Part shown: piece after piece, positions 44,790 through 55,439 of the stretch | Position numbering within the stretch: position 1 is the stretch's first letter | How the letters are laid out: every line of letters starts with the position of its first letter | Notes under the pieces: generated by a model | What the model was told of the DNA's origin: nothing | Seen by the model: only the letters and a program-made list of their open reading frames with translations | Database searches by the model: none | Translations under genes and position numbers: made by a program | NCBI GenBank assembly: GCA_947095535.1 | Contig: OX352772.1 | Span: 276,406,336-276,470,335, forward strand | Reading direction: 5' to 3' | DNA from: Poecilobothrus nobilitatus | Lineage: Eukaryota > Arthropoda > Insecta > Diptera > Dolichopodidae | Length of the DNA stretch: 64,000 nt

Positions 44790-45450
44790 TTTCCATTCCT
44801 TCCATTTCAACTTTTTAAATATTTTCTTCAACTAAATTTTAACTTTATTTTATTTTAAATTTTTAAACTCTTTAAAGCTTTGACATGGTTCACACTTTAT
44901 CAGATTTTAGTGAATTATTAGTATTAATCTAAACTGGCTGGCAAAGGCACACTTAGATATAATTAAAAAAATTCTTTAAAATGTAAAATTCAAATACAAA
45001 ATAACGAATATTTTAAATTTGACTACTGAATGTATAAAATGGTTTTTGAATATGATAAACAAACTTTTCTTAGGGATATAAGGCAATTTGAATCAAATTT
45101 GTTTGAATGGATAATAATAATTTTTGGATTAAATTGTTTTTCGACCATAATTTTATATGAGTTTTGAGCGGATTTGCGGTACATAATGTATTCTAATATA
45201 CATATAGGTGAAGGTATTTTCTATAATAACCTATATCTGTCTCTTTCTTTTATGGAAAAGGATTTAATGGCTTCTGAAATTGAAAGATACATATATATTT
45301 TGAATTAAATATAAATATTTTTCTTATAAATGTAAGAACTATTAAAAATAATAAAAAATTGAAATTAGTGACTTTCAATTTTGCAAAAATCGAAAAGTTC
45401 CAATAATTGCATAAAAAATTTTATTAAGAAAAACAATTATTTTTGAACAC
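44790..45450. other. non-coding
   Basis: No gene on either strand; A+T-rich. 44700-44870 contains repeated CATTTCAACT/TTTCCAATTTCAACT words. Confidence 0.4.
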
Positions 45451-45454
45451 AAAA

Positions 45455-46035
45455 TTAAATTTTATTTATTTAGTTTTGAAATAATTAGTTATAGAAGCCT
45501 GTTTTTGGCTAAATAAAGATTTTACAGCATCTTCTTTCATAGTTTGTAATACTAAAATTTCATCATAATTGTTACGATTTGTTTTAGACCAATCTAAGAG
45601 CAAATTACATGCTTTTACTATAATCTTTAATATTAAATTGCTGTTTTTTTATTATAGTAATATCTTCTTCCTCACTTTCTTCATAACTGTCATCATCGCA
45701 GTTGGCAGTATTTCAATCTCATCTTTATTCCACTCATTTACTGTTTGTACATTACGATTTACATCTTTTCCAATTTTATTCAGAAGCTCAATAGTGTTGG
45801 CTAAAGTTGAATCAACTATATCAGGTTAATACAACATATTCTCTTAATTGAATATTATCCAAAGAATCTCAATCGGTGTCATGACAATTGCTTGAAATAG
45901 AAGAAAAATCCAAAATTTTATTCCAACTGCTACTTATTGCTGTGTTTTTTAAATTTTCGTACTTCTGGCACAAAAGAGTTATGAAACCAATCCTTAAATA
46001 AAATTTCGTTTATCCAAGCTCTGGATTGATGTTTG
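45455..46035 (-). pseudogene. Tigger/pogo transposase C-terminal fragment
   Basis: Minus-strand frames give, near 46000-45900, residues of the linker (FHSW-like, NKILDFSSISSN, SLDNIQLREYV). They continue with DSTLANTIELLNKIGKDVNR and NVQTVNEWNKDE at 45810-45720, then YDEILVLQTMKEDAVKSLFS and QKQASITNYFK at about 45560-45470. The end 'Y..I..L...+..V.......KQ..IT.FF' is the usual C-terminus of Tigger/Jerky-type pogo transposases, and the linker with 'D..+.E.V' precedes it in that family. Catalytic region is absent. It differs from the pogo element at 52077-55077. Confidence 0.55.
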
Positions 46036-46044
46036 TATATTTTT

Positions 46045-46525
46045 TTTTCCTAAGGGAGGTGGGAATCTTCCAAAGACACCAAGAATTTCCCCCTTGGTAG
46101 TGTCAGATTCTTACTGACTAAACCCACCTCCCCCTTTAGCCAATATAATTTGATGAAACCCTTACCGGCGAATGCAGTATATTGGCTAGGGAGTAGCCTA
46201 TTATTATTACTATTTTGCTAACAATGACTATAGCCGTTACAACAGTTACAACAGTAGTGTATAACACCTTACTACATGACGTAATTATTGAAGGCAACCC
46301 CCACTGTCACTGTAGAGGCTATTATTATTGGTATTAGTATTCTTATTAATATTATTATTATTTTACTACAGAGTCAGATTACAACGTGCAGCAGTATATA
46401 ACACCTTACTTGCATTATATAACCAAAGATAGCTTCACTGTAGGAGCTATTATTATTATTACTCTTATTATTATTACCGGCGAACGCAGTAATTATTATT
46501 ATTGTTATTGTTATTTTTATTGTTA

Positions 46526-46562
<37 letters not shown>

Positions 46563-46720
46563 TACTATTATACATTATTATTATTACTATACTATACGAT
46601 ATACATTATTACGATATAAAAGTACTACATATTTTTTATTTATGACCTAACCGATATTTGAACACAAGACCCTTCGATTGAAAGTTTGGCTACTTGACTG
46701 CGCCATGAGTCAAATAAATA
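46045..46720 (-). mobile_element. tRNA-headed composite SINE with ATT microsatellite
   Basis: The minus-strand head near 46715 reads ATGGCGCAGTCAAGTAGCCA (A box) and TCTTGTGTTCAAATAT (B box), tRNA-like. The body contains a long (ATT)n tract and two diverged copies of a unit (TATAACACCTTACT, TTCACTGTAGGAGCTATTAT, ACCGGCGAACGCAGTA) at about 46255-46330 and 46385-46500. It reaches a GGAGGTGGG...CCCACCTCC stem at 46055-46133. Ends were not proved by a target duplication, so the left boundary is approximate. Confidence 0.5.
46500..46572. repeat. (ATT)n microsatellite
   Basis: Runs of TTA with TTG interruptions inside the SINE-like element. Confidence 0.9.
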
Positions 46721-47475
46721 TAATGTAACAGGTAGAGTACAATTTTTAATTGTACACCTTTAGCCGAATCATTTATTTTTTTTTTTCCTTTGCTTAAAAT
46801 TTAGGTGAATTTTTTTTGCTAACATAATAAAAAAAATATTTAAAAATTACTCAACAAAATTTTGAAACTTGAATTCAATTTTTAAACAAAAAAAGAAAAA
46901 CTTTGTAACTTTGTAACAATTTTAAACAAATTTATAATGTCAAAATAATGTCTATTCAAATATAATCAACTATAACACTTCAGCGGAATTTTAAAGAAAA
47001 ATTATTTTTAATAGGCGTTTTTTTTTTCATTAAAATTGACTAGTTTCGATTGTTGCCACAAAATTGTTGCAATAAATAAAGGGTTCATACAAAATTTTAT
47101 ATATGGTTATATGGTTGCAAAATACGAGAGTTTGCAAAACCGAGTACATATTGCAAAAATCGCGAGTTACCTGTATATCAATAAAAAAAGTAAAAAAATA
47201 TGTAATGTTCCTAAAAAGAAAAGTGAATTAAGAAAAAAATATGAGTTACTCTTAGCTTTATTATTTTTGTCAGCAAAAATAATTACCGTCATAGAATGAC
47301 GGGGTTAATTATGGAAGATTTAATTTTTATACATGTAAAAATAAATAATGTATAGTTTGTACTTTGCCAAATAATGCAGCAATATTATTTCAATTATTAT
47401 ATGTCATTTACAATAATTATTATTTGTAATTTACATACAAAAAAAATATTATGTTGCCATCCGAAATCGTACCTG

Positions 47476-47720
47476 GGCCCTATTTCATAAAACTATTAGT
47501 CTAATATTATTAGTGAATTTACTAATATTTTATTATTTATTAGTAAAGTTGTGTTTCATAAAAACAAATATTTTATTAGTTCTACACGAATAATTATTAG
47601 TGAATTTTATTACTGCAAAGAGGTTTTTGTTTCATAAAATTATTAGACTAATAATTATTTATCGCTACACTAATATTTATTAGTAAATTTTTTTTAGTTT
47701 AGAAAGACTAATAAACTGAT
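47476..47720 (+). repeat. PIF/Harbinger left terminus with TTATTAGT subterminal repeats
   Basis: GGGCCCTATTTCATAAAACT starts the element, as in many Harbinger transposons. ATTATTAGT/ACTAATA words occur about a dozen times in the next 240 bases, and TTTCATAAAA recurs at 47550 and 47630. The matching right end was not found in the window. Confidence 0.7.
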
Positions 47721-47901
47721 ATTTATCTATCCAAATTTAGTATATTTAAATATAATGAAGGTTTAAACTTTCTCTTAGTATGTAGCCTTTATTTATTTAA
47801 AAAAAAAACAAAATAAAATATAAAAATATTAGCTCAGTATTGTGGTTAACTTACATTAATTAAAAACGTTTTGATTTTTGTAACAACTTAAGCTGAGAAT
47901 C

Positions 47902-48335
47902 ATGTTTAGCTCAGAAGAAGACAGTGATTATGAGGATAAAATTATAATTCGAAGAAGTCGTGTATTTCGGGAGCGTGTTAATTTTAGTTTAACACCCTTT
48001 TATGAATTTAATGAGAAATTTCGATTGAAGCTGAATATTTTAATAAATTTGCGAGATTTGATAGCGTTATATTTGCAGCATGAGACCAACAGAAACCATG
48101 CTCTTTCCGCAACTGATCAACTTTTATTAGCGCTTCATTGGCTTGAAAATGGTTGCCAATATCACGGAATTGATGATATGCATAAAGTTTCTAAGACAAC
48201 AGTATGTTGAGTAATAAACAAGGTTGTTGATGTTGTAAACAGAAAAATATTGCCAAATAAAATAGGATGGCCAAGAAATATTAAACATAATATTTCAATT
48301 AAATATTTTCAAAATAAAATTTCATTTGTATAAAT
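47902..48335 (+). pseudogene. HARBI1-like Harbinger nuclease, N-terminal part
   Basis: ATG at 47902 opens MFSSEEDSDYEDKIIIRRSR, then ERVNFSLTPFYEFNEKFRLK, NRNHALSATDQLLLALHWLE and NGCQYHGIDDMHKVSKTTVC. It matches the helix-turn-helix region that precedes the catalytic domain in HARBI1-like nucleases (FR....L..LI......+..A+S...QLL.AL.+L..G.....+.D...VS..TV.R). A TGA replaces the Arg codon expected after TVC. In the same frame VINKVVDVVNRKIL and NKIGWP continue to about 48310. The DDE nuclease domain is absent, so this is a deleted copy. Together with the convergent Myb-like gene at 48457-48975 it forms the usual two-gene Harbinger layout. Confidence 0.85.
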
Positions 48336-48456
48336 ATAAAATTTGAGTTCTATTAATTATTTATTAATATATAGATTTCCATAATTTTCTTATTAATATT
48401 CATTTATTGGTAGAACATATTCTCTCATTTTCATTATTTTTCTCATAAATACTCTT

Positions 48457-48975
48457 TTATTTTTGTTTTTGCAACTGCAATAAAAGCAATTCATTTTCCA
48501 TTTTGTTTTTTTTTTCGATTTCAAGGTCCAGTTTTATATTTTGTTTTTTTATTTGCTCTATTTCTAATCTTCGTTTTTCTTCTTTTAACTCAGATAATTT
48601 ATCGTTAAAATTATATTGTTTTCTCTTCGGCTCTAAGTAAATGGCTAGTTACATAATTAAAATAAACATGCAAATCTATAACTATCTTACCTGTAGAACT
48701 AGGACACAAGAACTTTGTTTTGTTTCTACTAAACAGGCTAAGAGAATAACATCTTAAGCGGAATTATTTATATTTGCATTTTCAGAAATTGTAGAAGTAC
48801 TAGGAACAGGATTATTTAAAGATGAAATTAGATCAGAAGACTGAATTTCAGCTTCAAATTTTTCTGAAACTCGCAATCTTACAATATCTGATGCATCTTT
48901 GTTTAATATGTCCAACACTTTATTGTCTATCTCATTTAGAATGCACTCTTGCCGCCCCCTGTACTCGTTTTTTTG
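48457..48975 (-). pseudogene. Myb/SANT-like accessory gene of the Harbinger element, 3' exons
   Basis: Two exons on the minus strand. The upstream one (48691 to about 48970) encodes RQECILNEIDNKVLDILNKD, SEKFEAEIQSSDLI and NPVPSTSTISE, then one TAA and residues to a donor CAG|GTAAGA at 48690. A 58-bp intron ends ACTTAG. The last exon (48457-48632) encodes EPKRKQYNFNDKLSELKEEK, RRLEIEQIKKQNIKLDLEIE and a final LLLLQLQKQK. The 'DEID.KVLDI' plus C-terminal coiled coil fits the Myb/SANT-like protein that Harbinger elements encode to bind DNA and import the nuclease. The DNA-binding exon is missing. Confidence 0.62.
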
Positions 48976-49079
48976 GCATTATCAATTTGATTATATTTGT
49001 GAAATACCAAATGCAATTATTTAATAAATATTCCTTACCGTTGTACATTTTTTACATACCTACTATATACATCATATTA

Positions 49080-49425
49080 ATGCAATTCAATAATTGGTAA
49101 ATATAAGTAAACATGATAAGAGATTAAACAGTTATCAAATAATTAAATAAATTAAATGTAATTAGAATTAAAGCTAAAATGAATCTACAACACTAGTTTA
49201 AATTAAACAAAACTTAAATTACTATATAAAATTTGAATTTTAAAAATATTTTATTGCTAAAGATTGTAAATTGTAAACAAATCTATACAAAAAACCAACA
49301 AAATATTTATGTTGTCATGGAAATTAAAATTTTTTTTGACAATAACAGGCACATTTTGGCAATTAAAGTTAATTGATTTGGCTTCACTAATTTTTATATA
49401 CGTATACAGAATTTTCTATTCCTTA
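49080..49425. other. non-coding
   Basis: No gene; A+T-rich spacer between the Harbinger relic and the P-like element. Confidence 0.45.
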
Positions 49426-49579
49426 TACTCTATATTCTAAGGTTCGCAATAAAAACAAGGCATGTTCTTGATTTGAAATTTATTTATATTTAAGCCTTAG
49501 AATATAGAGTAGCTTTAATTATAAATAAGTTTATAAATTTGTGTTAAAAAACTTGCGATTCATTAAAAAAAATCTTAAA

Positions 49580-50926
49580 ATGAAATGTTTTGTGGAAGGA
49601 TGCGAAAATGCTAGAAAACATCGAAAAATAGGATTATCGTTTCACAGGTAAGTGTAAATCATAATAAAAAAATTATAAAATTAATAACACAATGTGTAAA
49701 ACCTAAATAATTTACAAATCATTCTATTTTATATGCAAAAAAAATTGCAATTTTGGCAAAAGCTATGATTAAAAAATGTTTGTATCAGTGACGTGTGCTA
49801 TTATTATAAAAATGTAAACTTTGTTCATATTTTCATTTTTTAAATATTTAATTAAAATTTTTTTTTTTAATATATAAGTTTATAATTCCCAACAAAAATT
49901 TAATAGTTTATTCTTTTGATTTAAAGATTTCCCAAGAATGAAGGGCTTAAATCAAAGTGGATAGTAGCAATTGGAAAGAATAATCGGCAATCAAAAAGCA
50001 GTTCCATTGTATGTTCAGAACATTTTTTATCTCAGGACATTTTTACTTTAGGATCTAGGAAGCAACTTCTTCCACACGCTATACCCAAAGTTTTTCGAAA
50101 TAATGAACTAGTTCTCAAAGAAGTAAGTGCTTTAGTATTCAAATTGATGTTCAGATAACACAAAACGACAAAACACAACACAATTAATATAACACAAAAC
50201 TTTAATATTTGTGCACACATTCGCATTATGCAATAAGTTTTAAATGGATTAGAACCAGTTACAATGAGCTATCAATGAGTCACGTGATAAACGTATAGCT
50301 GCTGTCAAGTGTTTTGCAGTTAACACCTTGCTCACGTGACCAGCTTGCTTTTGATAAAATTGACATGTTCATTTCCAGCTTGCTTTTAATTAAATCGCAT
50401 AACATAGATAATTATAAAATAAATAAATATTAAAATAAAATTGCTTGTACGTTATATTGTATTAAATTGGCTTTTCTAGGTAGAGTTTCCGATCCCTTCA
50501 ACTGTTAGCTCATATAATCATGAAATTAACAATAACGAAAATTCGAAAAATTCTTTAAACCGAACAATAGTCACAACATCTCAAGAATCTATTCTTTGTA
50601 GTCCAAAAACCAAAAAGTTTAAAGAAGAATTACGGCTTTTGAGAGAAACAATTAAAAATAAGGATAGGAAAATTAAAACATTAAAACAAAACAATAGAAG
50701 AAAAATTAAAAAATTAAAAAATTTTGAAGATATTGTTAAATCATTAAAAAATAAAAATTTAATTTTAGATCAAACATCAGCTAAATTACTACTGAAAAAC
50801 TATTCTCCTGAGCTGCAAAAGTTTGCTTTGAATCTAAATTTTTTATCTCCAAAAGCTTTTTCGTTTGTTCGAAAAAGAAATAAGACAAAAGATAGACTAT
50901 TTAGATTCCAATCAAACATTACTTAA
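49580..50926 (+). CDS. THAP/coiled-coil protein of a P-like element, three exons, intact (236 aa)
   Basis: Exons 49580-49647, 49927-50122 and 50480-50926, joined by GT-AG introns (GTAAGT donors at 49648 and 50123), give one open frame of 236 codons. The THAP zinc finger uses MKCFVEGCENARKH (C2 start), SFHRFPKNE across the first junction, W in LKSKWIVAIGKNN, VCSEHF (C...H) and HAIPKVF for the AVPTIF-type box. Residues about 130-185 are a Lys/Glu-rich coiled coil (EELRLLRETIKNKDRKIKTL). Next comes YSPELQKFALNLNFLSPKAF with SFVRKR, the conserved segment that follows the coil in P-element and THAP9 transposases. The reading frame then ends in a short novel tail at the deletion point. DNA binding and dimerisation are kept while the RNase H-like and GTP-binding parts are gone, as in the Drosophila KP repressor. 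Start ATG has AAAA before it. This is the best candidate for an expressed protein in the window. Confidence 0.82.
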
Positions 50927-51167
50927 TAAAAAATATTTCGATAGCATTGCTATAAATGTACAAAAAAAATTAACAAATCGTAATTTATTTCCTGAAATTT
51001 CTAAACATATTTTTTAAAATAATCATTATAGTTTACTAATAAAATCAATTATAATAAAATATTTATCGATAAGATTTTTCCTTATTGCAAAAAAAATATC
51101 TGATAAATGTTTTATTAGAAACAAGTTATCTAGAATTACGTTATTTAAGGGTATGTAAATATGTATG
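50893..51167 (+). pseudogene. C-terminal remnant of the P-like transposase
   Basis: In a frame different from exon 3, IDYLDSNQTLLNKKYFDSIA, then FPEISKHIF, one TAA, then NHYSLLIKSIIIKYLSIRFF and FIRNKLSRITLFKG end at TAA. The '+YL.IR..........IR.KL..+.LFKG' ending is the last part of P-like/THAP9 transposases. Its position right after exon 3 shows that the missing part was removed by an internal deletion. Confidence 0.68.
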
Positions 51168-51479
51168 TTAAAATAAACAACATAATTTTAATTTTTTCCA
51201 ATTTAACATAAAATGTTTAATATAAAAAATACAAAACATAAATAATATGATATTATTTTTACATTTACAGTTCTAATAAGAATGAAAATTATGTTTTCAA
51301 AATATTAAAAGTGCTGCTCCTGAAACTCAAAAAATATATTCAGTAAGCAATGCTCTTTTGAAAAATTGGTAGTAACGACACTGAATATTGTCGATGTAGT
51401 AATGTTTTATAATTGTATGAGAATTTGCCTCACTTTTTTTGGATTTACTTTTCCTTATACTCTATATTCTAAGATTTAA

Positions 51480-52076
51480 GCTATCGCAAAATTTGCAAAA
51501 AAAATAGACATCTACTGGTGAATAAGAGAATTTAAAAAAATCTCTGCTGGTGAGTAAAAGAATTCAAAAAAATTTAAAAGCAAGGAATGGAATATTTTAA
51601 AAATGAATAATTTTATATTTTATACACAACAGAATAACAAACAAAACACAAAATTATAAGAGACATTCTCACTTACTCTCTTTAAAATTGTGTATTTTTT
51701 TTTCTACTCGACTCGACCTCAACGGCTCAAGTTCAACTATTCTTTGGCTATATGTATGTAATATACTTTAACTTATGCATGTATAATGAACAAAATTTAA
51801 AAATTGATAAAAATCATCATTTATCACAATATGTATTGAAATTTTAAATAATGATGAATGATATTGATCTGATATTAATAATTAATATGTATCTAAGTAT
51901 GAAAAATTCAAATATATAATTGTTTTGGTTTTGTACTTTTGTATTAAATTGTTGCATTTATGTATGAATGTTTGTATGTTATTTGAAGCGATTAGAAAAC
52001 TTTTCTAATTGTATTCTTTTTTCAATTCAATTTCTTCTGATATAACTATAAGTACTACTTAAATTTTAGTAGGGTC
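51480..52076. other. non-coding
   Basis: No gene. A short direct repeat (CTGGTGAATAAGAGAATTTA at 51510 and CTGGTGAGTAAAAGAATTCA at 51546). Confidence 0.5.
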
Positions 52077-52443
52077 GAATTCCCTATAATCGAACACTTA
52101 ACGATATTTGTGAATTAAATTCATCATAAAAAAGTTGTATTTTTACCAAATAATAAGTTTTATATAGCAATCGAAAGGTAATTTCATAAACTTTTAAATT
52201 TACTGAATTAAATTTAATTATAGAAAATATTAATAACTTTATTAAAAATTTACGAAAAAACCTCAAATTTGCGTATAATCGAACACCTGTTGCTTAATTC
52301 CGGACAAAGAGTTTCCTTGGTTCGAACACTACATTTTTTAAAAAATTATTAACAAAAAAATTTTTTTTCATTTTAGTGTTTTATTATGTAATTATGAATC
52401 TTTTGAAAATAAAATAAAAAATTAATATTCAGCATATATATTA

Positions 52444-54803
52444 TTAAATTTCCAATGAAATACATATGTCGCATATAAATTCTTGGTCTTTAGCTTCCTC
52501 AAAGCTCTTTGCTGAAAGTTTTGAGCAACTCAAATGGTACCATTTGTCGCATTTATCACATCCTATGTTTTTTAAGCAGTCTTCTTCAGCATCAGAATCT
52601 AACTCATCTTTACACGCTTCGCATAATTGTTTTTTCGTTTCTTTTATAATTGGTTGTTTTGTGAACTTAATTTTTTTTGGTTTTGCATTTTTTAAATGCA
52701 TTTTCTTCTGCAATCTTATTAATCTTTTATTAACAATTTCTTGTTTCCGATTTTCTTTAATGGATTCTTGATTTTTGTAAAATTCCCTCCATTTTGCGGC
52801 GGATATCGACATAGGAGGTCTATTTTCGGGCAACACAATTCCCCTTTTTGTAGTTATCGGATATTTTAAATGTTTGTCAAAACTGGGTGATATAGACAAT
52901 GGTGATTGCTTATTCGTTAACGCTAATGAGATAATCTTAGGAGTTTTTGGTGATTTTGTTTTATCTTGTTTAGTTAGTGGGCTATTGTTCAAATTATCTT
53001 TGATAGACTTTATTGTAGTTAAATTGCTGTCACCTAAAATTGTTTTTATATGTATGAACATAATATTTAAGTATAGATACAAGTTTTTATTTTAGGCACT
53101 TACCATATGAAATATTACTATCAACATCATCTAGAAGCTCAGTTATTGCGTTTTCTATTATTATATCAAAACTCTTACTGGAACCAGGAAAAGGAGAAAT
53201 ATTAAGGTTTTGAATGTTCTGACTAGAACCAGGAATAGGAGAAATATTAATGTTTTGACTAGAACCAGGAATAGGAGAAATATTAATGGTTTGAATGTTT
53301 TGACTAGAACCAGGAATGGGAGAAATATTAATGGTTTGAATGTTCTGACTAGAACTAGGAATTGGAGAAATATTTATGGTTTGAATGTTTTGACTAGAAC
53401 CAGGAATGGGAGAGATATTAATAGTTTGAATGTTCTGACTAGGAATAGGAGAAATATTATTATTATTGTTGTCTTCCGTTAACTTAAATTCTTTTTCTAC
53501 TTCTTCTATTGTGCTCATTAAAATGTCATAGTTAATATTATTTTTTAACAAATTATTTTTAATTGAAAAAATTACTTCTTTAGTTATTTTAAACTTTTCT
53601 GCAGTTGGAAAAGTAATGTTGAGTCTAGGATTTGCTGAGTTATTTAAATTTTCTAAAATGTTTTGTACACATTTACTATAGTCAACGGCATTCGCATTCG
53701 CATTCGCATCCAATTTTAGGATTTCGCAAAAATTTATTTTTGTTACAGACTTACCAATATTTTTAGGTAAGTTACTCCATTCTCGAACAGTATTTTTATA
53801 ATCATTTTTAATTCCTTTGAAAGTACCCACATCAGCTGGCTGCATAATGTGAGTTGTATTTGGTGGTAGTGCATAAAGGATAATTCCATCCATTATTATC
53901 ACAAAATTCACTTAATTCTAGTGAAAGGTGTGACTTATGGCCGTCTACCAAAAACAAAACTGGCTTCTTTATGGAATTTTCGATTAGCCATTCATTAAAA
54001 CTGTTGACAACATATTCATAAAAAATCTCTGTTCGCATCCATCCAGATTCAGACCGACCTAATATCCATTTATCTGGCATATTTTGAATGAGACTTGCTG
54101 GTGGACGCAAATAGGGGAAAACAACTAGAGGTTGTAACGTTTCACCACTCGCATTAAAAACTAAAAGCACCGTTATATTATCTTTTTCATTCGAAAATTT
54201 TACTTGATACAAGTTGCGATGTGCTTTACGACCAAATACTACTCCAGTTTTTGGAGCTAAACTGAAACTAGTTTCGTCGCCATTAAAAATCCGTGTAGGA
54301 TCCTCAATAATGTCGTACATATTCTCATCAATCAAGTAAGTTTGTAAATCACGAAACCATTTTCGAATATTTTCTTCTGTAATTACAGCTCTTGCTTTTG
54401 TTATAGTTTCCGGAATGCGTTGTGACAACTCTTTGTGTCGGTTTAAAAAAGAATAGTACCACTTTTTCCCTGGTCTATCATTCGTAAAAGGGGTTTTTCT
54501 TTTATCATCGCGTATGATTTTCTGAACAACATCTTGAAGTTCATCTGGCTTTTGAGCAAACCCGCACTTACTCAAATTAACAAGCCATTCTACAATTTTT
54601 TTTTCTTCATTTTCTATGAGAACGGTAGAATGACCCATTTTCATTTTAGTTTCCTCTTGTTTTCCACGAATTTTGTCGTGAAGAGTTGTCACTGGAATTT
54701 TATAAAGTTTACTAGCGCTTCTAATACTTATAGACTCCCCACTAATTTTCTCCAAGGCAGCCTTTAAAGAATCATTACTATATTGTTGATATCTTCTTTT
54801 CAT
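52444..54803 (-). pseudogene. pogo-type transposase with C-terminal PHD finger; one 4-bp duplication breaks it
   Basis: Start at 54803 (MKRRYQQYSNDSLKAALEKI). A pipsqueak-type helix-turn-helix (SIRSASKLYKIPVTTLHDKI, residues 25-45) and a CENP-B-type HTH (WYYSFLNRHKELSQR) precede the DDE domain: IFNGDETSFSLAPKTG (first Asp, about residue 170), LFLVDGHKSHLSLELSEFCD (second Asp) and HIMQPADVGTFKGIK (third acidic residue). A tandem ATGG duplication near 53893 (GGATGGAATTATC) shifts the frame between the second and third motifs; otherwise both parts are open. The tail has an Asn/Ser/Pro minisatellite, then a 71-bp intron (53033-53103, GTAAGT...TTTTAG), and an exon ending in a PHD finger (CEACKDEL, CDKCDKWYHLSCSK, FICDIC). 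Pogo transposases with PHD ends occur in insects. It is one small indel from full length (about 780 codons). Confidence 0.9.
53206..53455. repeat. coding minisatellite, 45-bp unit with 36-bp variants
   Basis: Seven copies of a unit encoding INISPIPGSSQNIQT, some shortened to INISPIPGSSQN or with PSQN, inside the transposase tail. All length changes are multiples of three, so the frame is kept. Both strands stay open across the array. Confidence 0.9.
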
Positions 54804-54903
54804 ATCTAAAAAATATCATTTATCATTTTATAATAATCCATAAAATTCTAAAAGATTATAGCGTTCGAATAATGGAGACTAGGTGCTTTTCAGTTTCCTA
54901 GAT

Positions 54904-55065
54904 TCGAACACTTAATAAATTGGTGTTCGATTTAAGGTTTTTAAGTGTTCTAAATGTTTTCCTTTCACAAAATGTAAAATATATTACGTTTTTAACAATA
55001 TTTGAAATTGCAATTAAAAAAATAAATTTTTATAGAGTTGCCTTACTTCGAACACCTGTGTTCGA
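54904..55065. promoter_or_regulatory. cluster of TCGAACAC boxes (transposase-binding candidates)
   Basis: TCGAACAC at 54904 and 55048, GTGTTCGA at 54923 and 55058; the pair at 55048-55065 makes the palindrome TCGAACAC-CT-GTGTTCGA. At the other end the box lies at 52090, 52279 and 52322. Repeated subterminal octamers are the usual form of transposase-binding sites. Confidence 0.6.
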
Positions 55066-55439
55066 ATTAGAAAATTCTTCATTTTAGTTTCCTTTATTCA
55101 AACAGGTTAAAAAACTAATTAAATTTTTTATATTTTTTTTTAAATTTTAATTAAAATTAAATAATTAAATATTCCTCTATATAAACCAACAAATTATTAA
55201 GTAATTTTACTTACTTCTTTTATCAAAAAACACTATTTTCTACAACACTTATAACTATTAATTTTTTTAAATTTCACTTGACTTGTACACTTTTCAAAAT
55301 CCAATTTGAAACTGGCGCCTTTTGACACATTTCTATGATATGTGTTGCTAGGATTTTTAAACCCTACACCTAAAGTATAGCGTATATTAACTTTGGTATG
55401 GTGTTTGTAACCACCAAAAGGAAGCGAGTTAGGTATAGA

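Larger units (their letters stand above)
49426..51479 (+). mobile_element. internally deleted P-like (THAP) transposable element
   Basis: TACTCTATATTCTAAG is found three times: at 49426 (plus), inverted at 49495-49511 and at 51458 (plus). The pair 49490-49511 and 51458-51479 is a 22-bp inverted repeat with two mismatches and brackets a THAP-domain gene. The first copy makes a local palindrome with the second (17-bp arms, 52-nt spacer). Between them lie an intact three-exon gene for the N-terminal part of a P-like transposase (49580-50926) and a C-terminal transposase remnant (50893-51167), so the catalytic middle has been lost. Target duplication not established. Confidence 0.65.
52077..55077 (-). 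mobile_element. pogo/Tigger element, about 3.0 kb, nearly complete
   Basis: Ends are similar in inverted orientation: GAATTCCCTATAATCGAACA at 52077 and, as reverse complement of 55058-55077, GAATTTTCTAATTCGAACAC. The box TCGAACAC occurs repeatedly inside both ends. Between them is one transposase gene on the minus strand. Exact termini and the TA target site were not proven. Confidence 0.65.

Noticed and set aside
46386..46619. 77-codon Tyr-rich frame
   Set aside because: It is a translation of the (ATT)n microsatellite.
47036..47299. 87-codon plus-strand frame with a Lys-rich middle
   Set aside because: No motif recognised, no splice or promoter context; could be chance in A+T-rich DNA.
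53210..53482. Plus-strand frame with NVLTRTRN repeats
   Set aside because: It is the antisense shadow of the pogo transposase minisatellite.
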